Counted from the stretch's first letter, positions 33,847-42,249 are shown. The stretch is DNA of 45,580 nucleotides from Marinilabiliaceae bacterium (GCA_016342595.1 JAEINY010000019.1:1-45580), one strand, 5' to 3'. The notes: generated from the sequence alone by a model not told the origin. Program-made: numbers and translations.

Positions 33847-35139
33847 ATGGCAAAAGAATTTCTACCTACTCAATACACACTTCAGTCGGTTAAAACAGGA
33901 AAAGAGTTTGATGATGAGGGTTGGACCTTAGAGGCACCCGGTGAATGTGAAGCCACGTTGATTCGTGCAGTTTACAATAAACAACAGTTGGAAGTGAAAG
34001 ACCCCTCTTATGGGATATTTCGTTTTGCCGACTGGTTGCCGGTTCATAAAATGCTCGACGGTTCCTCTGCTCCGGTCACTTATAAGAGTGAAGGGCTGGC
34101 CAATCATTTGGGGTTAACCAATTTGTACATCACTTTTAGTGGCTACTGGCCGGAAAAGGGTGTCACTATGCGCACCTGTTCTTTTAAAGAGACGGAAGCT
34201 TTTACAGTGGGAGGCCGTTTGAACGGGTCTACCAATAAGGTATTGGTTGTTGCTTCGGCAGGAAATACAGCCCGTGCTTTTGCCAGGGTTTGTTCAGATA
34301 ATAATATTCCCTTGTTATTGTGTGTGCCCGAAGATAACATCAATGCACTGTGGTTTGATGAGCCGATAAAAGATAATGTGCGCCTGGTCGTGACACGTTC
34401 AGGAAGTGATTACTTTGATGCCATTCATTTGTCAAATATTGCTTGTGAGCTGGATCAATTCATTGCTGAAGGAGGTGCCAAGAATGTGGCTCGTCGCGAT
34501 GGTATGGGTACTACTACCTTATCGGCGGTGACTGAGATCGGTCGTATACCGGATTATTATTTTCAGGCAGTAGGAAGCGGAACCGGTGCTATTGCAGCCT
34601 GGGAAGCCAACTTGCGCTTGATCGAAGATGGTCGTTACGGAAGCAATAAGATGCAATTGATGGTGTCGCAAAACGTGCCTTTCCTGCCCATTCATGATGC
34701 CTGGAAAGCACAGTCCCGAAAAATGTTACCATTGGATGATGATTTGGCTCGCAGACAAGTGGAAGAGATTGATGCGAAAGTGTTATCGAACAGAAAACCA
34801 CCTTATCCTATTTTTGGCGGTTTGTATGATGCGATGAATGATGCCGGTGGTGATGTTTTGACGGCTACCAATGAGGAGGCCACAGCTGCCGGGAAATTGT
34901 TCGAAGAGACCGAAGGAAATGATATTCATCCTGCCGCAGCGGTGGCAACGGCTACTTTAATCAATGCGGTGAAGGATGGTGTAGTGAATAAGGATGATTT
35001 AATCATGCTGAACATCACCGGTGGAGGAGAGGAGCGATTGAAAAGAGATAAAGAGGTTACTTATTTGAAACCTTTGCATGTATTTGAGATTAATCCGAGC
35101 CTGGAAGAGGTGGAGGATGTCATGAAAACGCTATTCTAA
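33847..35139 (+). CDS. Cysteate synthase-like PLP enzyme
   Basis: A 430-residue fold-type-II PLP enzyme related to threonine synthase. The PLP lysine is K114 in TCSFKETEAF. ASAGNTARAFA (136-146) and GSGTGAIAAWE (243-253) are the cofactor phosphate loops. SGYWPEKGVTMRTCSFKETE and AEGGAKNVARRDGMGTT fit the cysteate synthase group rather than true threonine synthases, which have GSFKDRG. Cysteate synthase makes cysteate from phosphoserine and sulfite; in Bacteroidota cysteate feeds sulfonolipids (capnine). No acyltransferase partner is nearby. Start 33847 chosen over 33778 because of the -7 box. Confidence 0.78.
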   Translation: MAKEFLPTQYTLQSVKTGKEFDDEGWTLEAPGECEATLIRAVYNKQQLEVKDPSYGIFRFADWLPVHKMLDGSSAPVTYKSEGLANHLGLTNLYITFSGYWPEKGVTMRTCSFKETEAFTVGGRLNGSTNKVLVVASAGNTARAFARVCSDNNIPLLLCVPEDNINALWFDEPIKDNVRLVVTRSGSDYFDAIHLSNIACELDQFIAEGGAKNVARRDGMGTTTLSAVTEIGRIPDYYFQAVGSGTGAIAAWEANLRLIEDGRYGSNKMQLMVSQNVPFLPIHDAWKAQSRKMLPLDDDLARRQVEEIDAKVLSNRKPPYPIFGGLYDAMNDAGGDVLTATNEEATAAGKLFEETEGNDIHPAAAVATATLINAVKDGVVNKDDLIMLNITGGGEERLKRDKEVTYLKPLHVFEINPSLEEVEDVMKTLF

Positions 35140-35172
35140 GATTTTTATATTAAAAATAGAAGTTTCCGCGTT

Positions 35173-35214
35173 CAGCGAAATTGCCTTTAACTCTTTTTAA
35201 ATGCAATTTCGCTG
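35173..35214. terminator. Hairpin after the cysteate synthase-like gene
   Basis: A perfect 12-bp stem (CAGCGAAATTGC with GCAATTTCGCTG) with an 18-base T-rich loop, 34 bases after the stop. It lacks a clean T run, so it is a possible terminator or processing hairpin. It runs directly into repeat array B. Confidence 0.55.
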
Positions 35215-35216
35215 GA

Positions 35217-35510
35217 GTGGAAAAGTGTTGCTCAGAGAGTTGAAGGCGTCTCTCAGGTGCATAGAGGTGCCGTTTTAGTTTGTAGAGGTATTTCCCTAAA
35301 GCATAAAGATATTGTTTTAATGTATAGAGGTATCTCCACAGCGTATAGAGATGTTGTTGAAAGGTATAGAGGTATCTCTGAAACGAATAGAGACATCTTC
35401 GCAGCGTGTAGAGGTATTGCCGGATGTCTTGGAGGCATCTCCCCAAGGCGTAGAGTTATCGTTTTATTCCATGGAGGTATCTCCCGAAGTCAAAGAGGTA
35501 TTGTTTTGCG
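35217..35510. repeat. 21-bp tandem repeat array B with 42-bp super-repeat
   Basis: Fourteen units at exactly 21 bases. The shared core is GTATAGAGGTAT, most often as TAGAGGTAT. Two unit types alternate: type A continues with CTCC, type B with TGTTTT or a close variant. The order is B A B A B A B A A B A B A B with one slip, so the true period is about 42 bases. Four long frames stay open, two on each strand, because the unit has no stops. I see no spacer/repeat logic of CRISPR and no homology to array A apart from the period. Confidence 0.85.
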
Positions 35511-35622
35511 GTAGGAAAAGCGTGATCGAGAGAAGCTTCTCCTCCTTATAAAAGCAGAAGTCAACATCATTTTCAAGATATTGTCGTACCAGACGGCTTT
35601 TCCTTTTGTCTTTTTCCTTGTA

Positions 35623-35726
35623 ATACCGTTTACTAATCAAAATGCGCCTTTAGTGCGTTTTACTTCTAAACGTCCTTTGATTATGTATCGGCATTATACC
35701 AGCGCAATTTGATATTTAATTGGTAT
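35623..35726 (-). repeat. 104-bp MITE-like element, copy 1
   Basis: Matches copy 2 (43997-44100) at 101 of 104 positions in opposite orientation. The ends are imperfect terminal inverted repeats of 25 bases with 19 matches (ATACC..TTA...ATCAAA.TGCGC). No coding capacity. It ends 5 bases before the possible true stop of the DUF4377 gene at 35731. Confidence 0.88.
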
Positions 35727-35730
35727 AACA

Positions 35731-36205
35731 TCAATCCATCCGTCTGGCTTCAATAACCACTTGTCCCTCTGATAGTAGTAGTAAGTTTTGATGGTAACGA
35801 TAATAGGAATCAACAGATTGTAAGGCTTTTAAGAAAGTGTCTTCCTGCTTTTTGGGTGATTTCACTCTTTTCCAGTACTTCGATTAAGTCATATTGATTA
35901 GAGGAACCATCTGCCGGAGGATTTTCGATGGCTGTTTCTTTAACTTTCAGGATATAACTGAATCCGGACTCAAATTCAAAGCCCTGAATGGTTGAGTAGA
36001 AATTTTGCCAGGGGGCATTTATGGCATGTTTTACCAATAAGCATTTTTGAGGACCAACACCCATGCAACCCACTTGATAAGGAGCTACGTAGTAGGTTTT
36101 GATCACTTCAACAGTGCGCTTATTGTTTTGAGAAACGGTTTGCTTTGTGGGTTGGCAAGCAATGAGCAGTGAAAATATCAATATTGTAATGAAAATCTGT
36201 TTCAT
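35731..36205 (-). CDS. DUF4377 lipoprotein, probable 3' frameshift
   Basis: The direct frame (36205 to 35810, 131 residues) has a lipobox (LLIAC, C17) and DUF4377 motifs: YYVAPYQVGCMGVGPQKCLLVK, WQNFYSTIQGFEFESGFSY and NPPADGSSNQYDLIEVLEK. The last 20 residues look out of frame. One base fewer near 35874 would continue as LEKVKSPKKQEDTFLKALQ and on through SEGQVVIEARRMD to a stop at 35731. That tail looks like real protein. So either the gene has a recent +1 frameshift or the short form is genuine. Function unknown; outer-membrane or periplasmic lipoprotein. Confidence 0.65.
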
Positions 36206-36250
36206 GCTAATTGGTTTTAAACTATCACATCACAAATGGCGGGCAGGTAA

Positions 36251-38641
36251 TTAATCTTCATAATAACCATGTCCATAACCATATACGTACCCATATCCAT
36301 ACCCGTATCCATATCCCCGTCTTTTAGTGACCTGCACATCATTTAAAAGAATACCTGTATTGGTAATGCCTTCGTCTTCCAGATTTTTTAAAGTGTGGGC
36401 CATGACTTCTTTGACCGTATGGTTTTGCCTGACAAGAAATACCAACGAATCCACATGGCGGGCTAATAAATACGGATCGGAAACAATTCCCATGGGGGGT
36501 GTATCCAGGATAATGTGATCAAATTGCTGCTTCAATACCTCCAGCAATTCGCTTGTTTTGGCAGAACTAATTAATTCAGCAGGATTAGGTGGGATATCGC
36601 CGGTTGGAATGATGGTCAGGTTTTTTTGACCGGATTCCATCTGAATATCATCAATGGTCGCTTTCCCAATCAAGTAATTAGAAAGACCGGCATGCCCATT
36701 GCTATTGATGATTTTGTTCAACCCCGGTTTGCGTAAGTCGAATCCCAATAAGGCTGTTTTCTTACCGGAAATGGCCAATGTGGCTGCGATGTTCAAGGCA
36801 CAATAGGTTTTTCCTTCGCCCGGCATAGAGCTGGTGACACCTATGATAGGGCAGGCCTTATCACTGTTCATAAATTCCAGACGTGTTCGCAATCGTCGAA
36901 AGGTTTCAGTCACCACTGATTTGGGGTGGTGTAAAGCGACATTACTTTCCTCTTTGGGACTGTGAATAATCTGGCCAAGAATAGGAAGCGGGGTGATACG
37001 TTCAATGTCTTCGGCATTAATGATTTTGTTGTTGAGGAGCTGTTTTAATGCTAAAATGATGAGTGGTATAATAAAACCAATTAAGAGCGCCTTGCGTTGG
37101 TCTCCTTGCGTGTTGGGGGATATTTGTCCGGAGTAACGGGCTGCTTCCAGTATTTGGTGATCCGGCGTGTTAGATGCTTTTTGAATCTGGGCTTCTGATC
37201 GCTTGCGCAGTAGAAAGGTGTACACTTCATTGCTCAATTCAAACTTCCGCTCAATGCCCAACAGGCGACGCTCTGTTTCGGGCAAGTGGTATAATTCACT
37301 TTCATTAGATGCTTTACTATCCTGGATGCGAACAACATTTTCATTGAGCACCAGGAGTTGGCTACTAATGGTCTTCAGTAATGTTTCACGGGCAATATTA
37401 ATTTGGCTTTCCAGCTCTTTTTGAGCCGGATTGAGCATTTCGCTGTAGGACTCCTTCATGTTTAAGCGCTGACTATTTAGTTCCATGATGGTGCGAATCT
37501 GCTCATTGAGCAAGTTATTGTCGGTTTGATACATGGCAGGAGCTACCACTTCATTACTTTCTAAAACATTGCTGAAGTAATCCTTTAAGTAGAGATAGTA
37601 TCTTCGTGTTATCTCCAGTTGTGCCAGTTGTTGTTCCATCTCCTGGAGACCGGAAAATAAGTAATCCGCTTTTGCAGAAACACTTTGGATGCGGTTGTCT
37701 GTTCGAAACTGACTGAGCTGTGAGCCCGTGGTTTGCAAGGTGTCAGATATCACCAACAATTGACTCTCTATGAATCGAATCGTATTGGTGGCGATTAAAT
37801 TCTTTTTAGCCAGATTGGTGGCAATGAATACATTTGCCAATGCATTGAGAAAGCGATTGTTTTTACTAATGTTTTTGCCTGTTAAAGAAACATGTACGAT
37901 GGAAGAATTTTCATTTGCCTTAGATGTCCGAATACGTGATTTGTATTGTGCGGCCAAAGTATAGGGATGGTTGAATATAAAATAATAGTCTTGATCCAAC
38001 GAAGGATTGCAGTTATTGCAGTTAATTGTAAATGAACCCCACCGGGTCTTTACTTGTTCACCAAAATAATAGTCACCATTAAATTCCGGAATAACGACAG
38101 AAGGACCATTTGATCCTGTGCCGTAGGTATAGGTGGAAGCCCCCTCTGAAATAACTTGCAGATTATATTTTTTATCACTTAAGATTGTAATGTTAAGAGG
38201 TGTGCTCAGCAACTGGGGGTGTAATGAATCAAAATGAACAGTAAATGGTCTTTGTCCATATACCTCAGTATGTTTTACATTTCCTTTGACATAGTACCCC
38301 ACATGGAAATCCAGCTGGTCAATGGTGCGTTTAATTACATCCAATGAAGTAAGGATCGCCATTTGATTCTCCACGCTACTCTGTCCGGGCGTTAGGCCAA
38401 ATCCTTCCATCATATTGGCTTGGGGCATGTTATCGCCCTTTTCTTCCATTAGCAAAGAGATGTTTGCCCTGTAGACGGGGAGCGAATAACGATGAATCGT
38501 ATACACCGTGAACCAACAGATGGGCAGGGTGATGATAAAGAGCCACCAATACCGCATTAAATCGTGAATAAACCGTTTGATATCCAGGTTGAAAAATCCA
38601 CCCGGTGATTGCTGATGAGGTGCGCCCTGTGAGTGGGTCAT
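36251..38641 (-). CDS. Wzc-like polysaccharide co-polymerase and tyrosine autokinase
   Basis: A 796-residue inner-membrane protein that controls chain length and export of surface polysaccharide. The Wzz domain has a first membrane helix at about 33-52, a long coiled-coil periplasmic part (about 270-470) and a second helix at about 515-535. The BY-kinase domain follows: Walker A SSMPGEGKTYCALNIA (about 605), Walker A' LLGFDLRKPG and Walker B IILDTPPMGIVSD. The C terminus is a tyrosine-rich tail, RRGYGYGYGYGYVYGYGHGY, the expected autophosphorylation cluster. wza lies 14 bases upstream. Confidence 0.93.
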   Translation of the reverse strand: MTHSQGAPHQQSPGGFFNLDIKRFIHDLMRYWWLFIITLPICWFTVYTIHRYSLPVYRANISLLMEEKGDNMPQANMMEGFGLTPGQSSVENQMAILTSLDVIKRTIDQLDFHVGYYVKGNVKHTEVYGQRPFTVHFDSLHPQLLSTPLNITILSDKKYNLQVISEGASTYTYGTGSNGPSVVIPEFNGDYYFGEQVKTRWGSFTINCNNCNPSLDQDYYFIFNHPYTLAAQYKSRIRTSKANENSSIVHVSLTGKNISKNNRFLNALANVFIATNLAKKNLIATNTIRFIESQLLVISDTLQTTGSQLSQFRTDNRIQSVSAKADYLFSGLQEMEQQLAQLEITRRYYLYLKDYFSNVLESNEVVAPAMYQTDNNLLNEQIRTIMELNSQRLNMKESYSEMLNPAQKELESQINIARETLLKTISSQLLVLNENVVRIQDSKASNESELYHLPETERRLLGIERKFELSNEVYTFLLRKRSEAQIQKASNTPDHQILEAARYSGQISPNTQGDQRKALLIGFIIPLIILALKQLLNNKIINAEDIERITPLPILGQIIHSPKEESNVALHHPKSVVTETFRRLRTRLEFMNSDKACPIIGVTSSMPGEGKTYCALNIAATLAISGKKTALLGFDLRKPGLNKIINSNGHAGLSNYLIGKATIDDIQMESGQKNLTIIPTGDIPPNPAELISSAKTSELLEVLKQQFDHIILDTPPMGIVSDPYLLARHVDSLVFLVRQNHTVKEVMAHTLKNLEDEGITNTGILLNDVQVTKRRGYGYGYGYGYVYGYGHGYYED

Positions 38642-38655
38642 ATCGTAATATCTTG

Positions 38656-39456
38656 TTATTTAGTAAGGGATGAGATGGTTAAGTAAAGTGCTAACGCGGC
38701 ACTGATCATCCCAATAGAGAAGGATTCGCCAATGCCCCAATTCTTCGCTTTCATTGGGCGTACATACAACATATCGTTGGGATAGATGTAATAATACTCG
38801 GAGTTGACAATGTTTTTATCGGTCAGGTCGATGGTGTAGGTTACCGGGCCCGTTGGTAATTGCCTAAGCAGCTTCATTTCTTTGCGCTTCCCATAGACAG
38901 AAACACCGCCTGCCATAGCGACCGCCTCAAAAATAGTGATCTGTTCTTTCCCCATGTCATGTACTCCCTGGCTTCTGAACTCACCTAGTGTGGTGAATTT
39001 ATTGGAGGCTAGTTTAAATGTTAAGGTGTATTCTTTTAAAAATGGTTTGAGTGCCTCTTGTAACTTACTCTTGGCTATTTTTACATTACAGCCTGCCATG
39101 TTAATTTTGCCGACATAGGGAAAATCAATGTTCATGGTATCATCAATCAGGTAATGGGAGAAATTCTGGTTTTGCTGACCTCCGCCGGATGAGGTGCTGG
39201 TTTGATTGAAGAATTCAGATATTTTAGGATCGGGAGTCGATACATTGATAAAAAGGTAATCGTTGGGCTGCAAAAAATAACGGTCGGTGATGTTTTGCAT
39301 TCGGTTCAACGCACTCTCTTCATTATCTTGCAATAAAACGGTCTCCCGTTGTGGAATACAGCTCACAGCCCCCAGTAGAATAAAAATAAAAAGAGCGTAA
39401 TTTTTTAGTGGATGTATAAAATCTCGTTGCTTGGTATCAGTCATCTTTGGTTGCAT
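38656..39456 (-). CDS. Wza-like polysaccharide export lipoprotein
   Basis: A 266-residue outer-membrane export protein. The lipobox LLGAVSC (cysteine near residue 33) and the Poly_export motif FLQPNDYLFINV with the SLBB-like part FTTLGEFRSQGVHDMGKEQITIFEAVAMAGG are present. A C-terminal helix (SFSIGMISAALALYLTISS) resembles the Bacteroidota OPX membrane helix. Start may be 39456 or the methionine at 39444. Operon with wzc. Confidence 0.92.
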   Translation of the reverse strand: MQPKMTDTKQRDFIHPLKNYALFIFILLGAVSCIPQRETVLLQDNEESALNRMQNITDRYFLQPNDYLFINVSTPDPKISEFFNQTSTSSGGGQQNQNFSHYLIDDTMNIDFPYVGKINMAGCNVKIAKSKLQEALKPFLKEYTLTFKLASNKFTTLGEFRSQGVHDMGKEQITIFEAVAMAGGVSVYGKRKEMKLLRQLPTGPVTYTIDLTDKNIVNSEYYYIYPNDMLYVRPMKAKNWGIGESFSIGMISAALALYLTISSLTK

Positions 39457-39473
39457 CTTAAAAATAGTCAGCT

Positions 39474-39508
39474 CAAAATTAACTTTTCTTTAGTAATAAT
39501 AATAATAA
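39474..39508 (-). promoter_or_regulatory. wza -7 box with (TAA)5 repeat in the spacer
   Basis: On the minus strand TAATTTTG (39481-39474) fits the -7 consensus, 18 bases before the wza start. A (TAA)5 run on the plus strand (39494-39508) falls where the spacer and -33 region should be. Changes in repeat number would alter spacer length; that is a hypothesis. Confidence 0.4.
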
Positions 39509-39857
39509 GGAGGTTAGATTTTAGCGTTAAATTCAAATTCACGAATTAACACAAATTGGTTTTCCACAGGAAAACCTGAAATCTGCTTAATTTGTGGACA
39601 AGAAAGAATATAAAGATAATGTAGAATTGCTAATGCCTTGAAATTAATGTAAGCTACCTCTGGTTTGAAGTAGTTCATTGTTTATCAGTTATGAAACAGG
39701 GAAATGTCAGTTTTTTATAGTCAATACTATGTGCCACTCAGAGAATTTTAGTCTTTGTGGCAGGATTAGTGCTTCGTTTCCTTTAGGATTGATACAACTA
39801 TTGGTTTTATTGTTCGTTCGTACCCTTTCAAATGTCATTGTTCCGCGAAGGACTGGC

Positions 39858-39885
39858 TTGTAAACGTTAAAATTAATTACATTTG
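39858..39885 (+). promoter_or_regulatory. Promoter of the WecA-like transferase gene
   Basis: TTG at 39858-39860 and TACATTTG at 39878-39885 with a 17-base spacer, slightly short but reasonable. The leader would be about 80 bases. Confidence 0.5.
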
Positions 39886-39972
39886 TGCTGAAATGTGGAT
39901 GTTCTGGCGGCTGATATCGTTAGGTTACGATGCCTGAAAATGAGAATCCCCAGCCCACTATTAAACTGATTT

Positions 39973-41091
39973 ATGAACGATTATACCATACGATTGCTAA
40001 TACCTTTTGCCTCGATCATATCTTTTATCATGGTGTTTTTATCCATCCCAACGATTTTGAGGGTGGCCCACCAAAAGAATCTGTTTGATGAACCTAATAA
40101 AAGGACGGTCCATCGGGTGCGTATCCCCACATTAGGTGGATTGGCCATTTTCATCGGTTTTTTATTTACCTATTCCCTGTTTGTGGATTGGTTTGAGTTT
40201 CCGGAGATCCCCTTTCTGATACCCGCTCTACTCATTGTTTTTGGTATCGGTATCAAAGACGATATCCTGGTGACGGCGCCCATGGTGAAACTGGCCGGTC
40301 AGTTGATCGCTGCGATTATCATAGTAGGACTGGGAGGCTTACGTATTACTGATTTTCATGGTTTTTTCGGATTACACCCTGATCCCTTGTGGAGTGTTAT
40401 TTTCACGATTGTAGGTATCGTGTTTATTGTGAACGGCTTTAACCTCATTGATGGTATTGATGGTTTGGCTGCTATCACGGGCATCATCTCTATCTTGTCT
40501 TTTTCGATCTGGTTTTACATCAATGGTTATTTTCACATTCCGGTATTGGCATCTGCCCTGGTAGGTGGTTTGTTCGCGTTCGGTTATTACAATATTTTCT
40601 CCAAACGGCAGAAGATTTTTATGGGGGATACCGGATCGTTGTTATTGGGATTTATATTGGCCGTGGTAGCCATAAAATTTAGTGAATTTAACCGTCCCGA
40701 TAACCGGGCGGATCTTATTCATACCATGAATAGTGCCCCTGCTGTGGCACTGGCGATTTTAATCGTGCCCGTTGTAGATACCCTGCGTGTATTTTTCTTA
40801 CGGATCTCAAGAGGGGACTCACCTTTCACGGCCGATAAAAACCACATTCATCACCGCATGCTGACATTGGGGTTTACCCATCTGAAGATCAGTTTGATCA
40901 TTGGCGGAGTCAATATAGCTTTTATTATTTTGGCTTTTATCTTACGCAATCTGGGCGTGTTGAAACTGACTATTTTAATCATATCACTCGGACTGGCCGT
41001 GGTCAATATTCCATCAATTGTTCTGTTTTATAAGCGGCGTCATTTGATTCACCGTTTGAAGCAGATACGAATGAGAAAAAAGCAGGAGTGA
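39973..41091 (+). CDS. WecA/MraY-type undecaprenyl-phosphate sugar-1-phosphate transferase
   Basis: A 372-residue protein with about ten to eleven membrane helices. It attaches the first sugar-phosphate to undecaprenyl phosphate, starting the polysaccharide repeat unit. Diagnostic motifs: NKRTVHRVRIPTLGGLAIF, GIGIKDDILVTAPMVKL (metal-binding DD), NLIDGIDGLA, MGDTGSLLLG and DKNHIHHRML. The likely donor is a UDP-N-acetylhexosamine. It is divergent from wza/wzc and upstream of a WlbA-like gene that would also act on UDP-GlcNAc-type sugars. Confidence 0.93.
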   Translation: MNDYTIRLLIPFASIISFIMVFLSIPTILRVAHQKNLFDEPNKRTVHRVRIPTLGGLAIFIGFLFTYSLFVDWFEFPEIPFLIPALLIVFGIGIKDDILVTAPMVKLAGQLIAAIIIVGLGGLRITDFHGFFGLHPDPLWSVIFTIVGIVFIVNGFNLIDGIDGLAAITGIISILSFSIWFYINGYFHIPVLASALVGGLFAFGYYNIFSKRQKIFMGDTGSLLLGFILAVVAIKFSEFNRPDNRADLIHTMNSAPAVALAILIVPVVDTLRVFFLRISRGDSPFTADKNHIHHRMLTLGFTHLKISLIIGGVNIAFIILAFILRNLGVLKLTILIISLGLAVVNIPSIVLFYKRRHLIHRLKQIRMRKKQE

Positions 41092-41101
41092 TAAAAAGGA
41101 C

Positions 41102-41235
41102 GAGTTCTTTTCTTTCAGTGTGATAGTATGGATGTTAGTGATTTTAATGCAAGCAGCGGACTTTTTTGTTTACTTTCTGCGACTGCAGGTAGAAAGGAAA
41201 AGCCGTCCGGCTTGAGAACAGTAAGACCTGATATT
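41102..41235 (+). repeat. 133-bp direct repeat, copy 2
   Basis: Second copy of the repeat at 30333-30466, same orientation. The central stem is weaker here (CAGGTAGAAAGG instead of CAGGCAGAAAGT), so copy 1 is closer to the ancestral palindrome. It begins about 10 bases after the WecA-like stop and ends 51 bases before the WlbA-like start. Confidence 0.85.
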
Positions 41236-41286
41236 ATATCGAAAATTATTGATAAACAATATTATTGATTTATAATTATATATTAA

Positions 41287-42249
41287 ATGACTAATTTTGC
41301 AATGATAGGAGCAGCCGGATATATTGCTCCCCGACATATGAAGGCGATCAAGGATACTAATAATAACCTGGTGGCCGCGTTGGATAAGAATGATTCAGTG
41401 GGTATCATTGATAGTTATTTTCCCAATGCTGACTTCTTTACGGAGTTCGAACGCTTCGATCGTCATCTGGAAAAAGTAAAACGAAATGGTACACACATTG
41501 ATTATCTGAGTGTTTGTTCGCCCAATTACCTGCACGATTCACACATCCGCTTTGGCTTACGGCAGGATGCCCATGTAATATGTGAAAAGCCCATTGTTTT
41601 AAATCCCTGGAACATTGATGCCTTGCAGGAGATTGAGAAAGAGACCGGGCGTCACATTTATAACATCCTTCAATTACGCCTACATCCCAGTGTAGTAGCT
41701 CTGAAAGAAAAAATTGATAAGGATACGAGTGGGAAGATTCATGATATTGATCTGACCTATCTGACCTCGCGTGGAAACTGGTATTACACCAGCTGGAAGG
41801 GCGACGTCGCCAAATCAGGTGGAATAGCTACCAACATAGGTGTGCATTTCTTTGATATGTTGACCTGGATATTTGGTGCAGTTCAACAGAATACGGTCCA
41901 TCTGCATACCCACGATCGGGCCTCTGGTCTGTTGGAGTTGGAAAAGGGCCGTGTCCGTTGGTTTATGAGTATTAATTACGATACCATACCTGCTGATATT
42001 AAGGCTAAGGGTATGCGCACCTATCGCACCATTTCCATTGATGGGGATGAATTTGAGTTTTCCGGTGGTTTCACCGATCTGCATACCAAGAGCTATGAGA
42101 AGATCCTGGCCGGTGATGGATTTGGGATACATGAATGTAGACAAGCGGTACAGATCGTGCATGACATCCGCAAGGTTCAGCCAATAGGGTTAAAAGGTGA
42201 TTACCATCCCATGGCCAGCTTAGGAATTGCTAAGCATCCGTTTGAGTAG
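41287..42249 (+). CDS. WlbA/WbpB-like UDP-GlcNAc(A) 3-dehydrogenase
   Basis: A 320-residue Gfo/Idh/MocA member of the WlbA/WbpB branch, which oxidises C3 of UDP-N-acetylglucosaminuronic acid on the way to diacetamido-uronic acid residues in surface glycans. MIGAAGYIAPRHMKAI is the nucleotide loop; SVCSPNYLHDSHIRFGL and ICEKPIVLNPWNID follow; GGIATNIGVHFFDMLTWIFG and the C-terminal SYEKILAGDGFGIHECRQAV are typical. The partner aminotransferase and acetyltransferase are not in the window. Confidence 0.87.
   Translation: MTNFAMIGAAGYIAPRHMKAIKDTNNNLVAALDKNDSVGIIDSYFPNADFFTEFERFDRHLEKVKRNGTHIDYLSVCSPNYLHDSHIRFGLRQDAHVICEKPIVLNPWNIDALQEIEKETGRHIYNILQLRLHPSVVALKEKIDKDTSGKIHDIDLTYLTSRGNWYYTSWKGDVAKSGGIATNIGVHFFDMLTWIFGAVQQNTVHLHTHDRASGLLELEKGRVRWFMSINYDTIPADIKAKGMRTYRTISIDGDEFEFSGGFTDLHTKSYEKILAGDGFGIHECRQAVQIVHDIRKVQPIGLKGDYHPMASLGIAKHPFE

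Larger units (their letters stand above)
39457..39972. other. Divergent intergenic of the polysaccharide locus
   Basis: About 515 bases between wza and the WecA-like gene. It holds promoters for both, a (TAA)5 run at 39494-39508, a short perfect hairpin GGTTTTCC-ACA-GGAAAACC near 39559-39577, and strings like GAATTAACACAAATT that recur in degenerate form at the window end. A small frame at 39678-39863 does not look like a protein. Confidence 0.6.

Noticed and set aside
33847..35139. Threonine synthase
   Set aside because: The PLP lysine context is SFKETEAF instead of GSFKDRG, and other blocks fit cysteate synthase better; still worth a profile check.
35217..35510. CRISPR array
   Set aside because: Repeat unit is 21 bases with no unique spacers and no cas genes in the window.
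35150..35551. Four overlapping reading frames on both strands as genes
   Set aside because: All are shadows of the 21-bp repeat; none has a start context or codon pattern better than the others.
39678..39863. Small gene of 61 codons between wza and the transferase gene
   Set aside because: Composition is not protein-like, no ribosome site, and the WecA-like promoter at 39858 overlaps its end.
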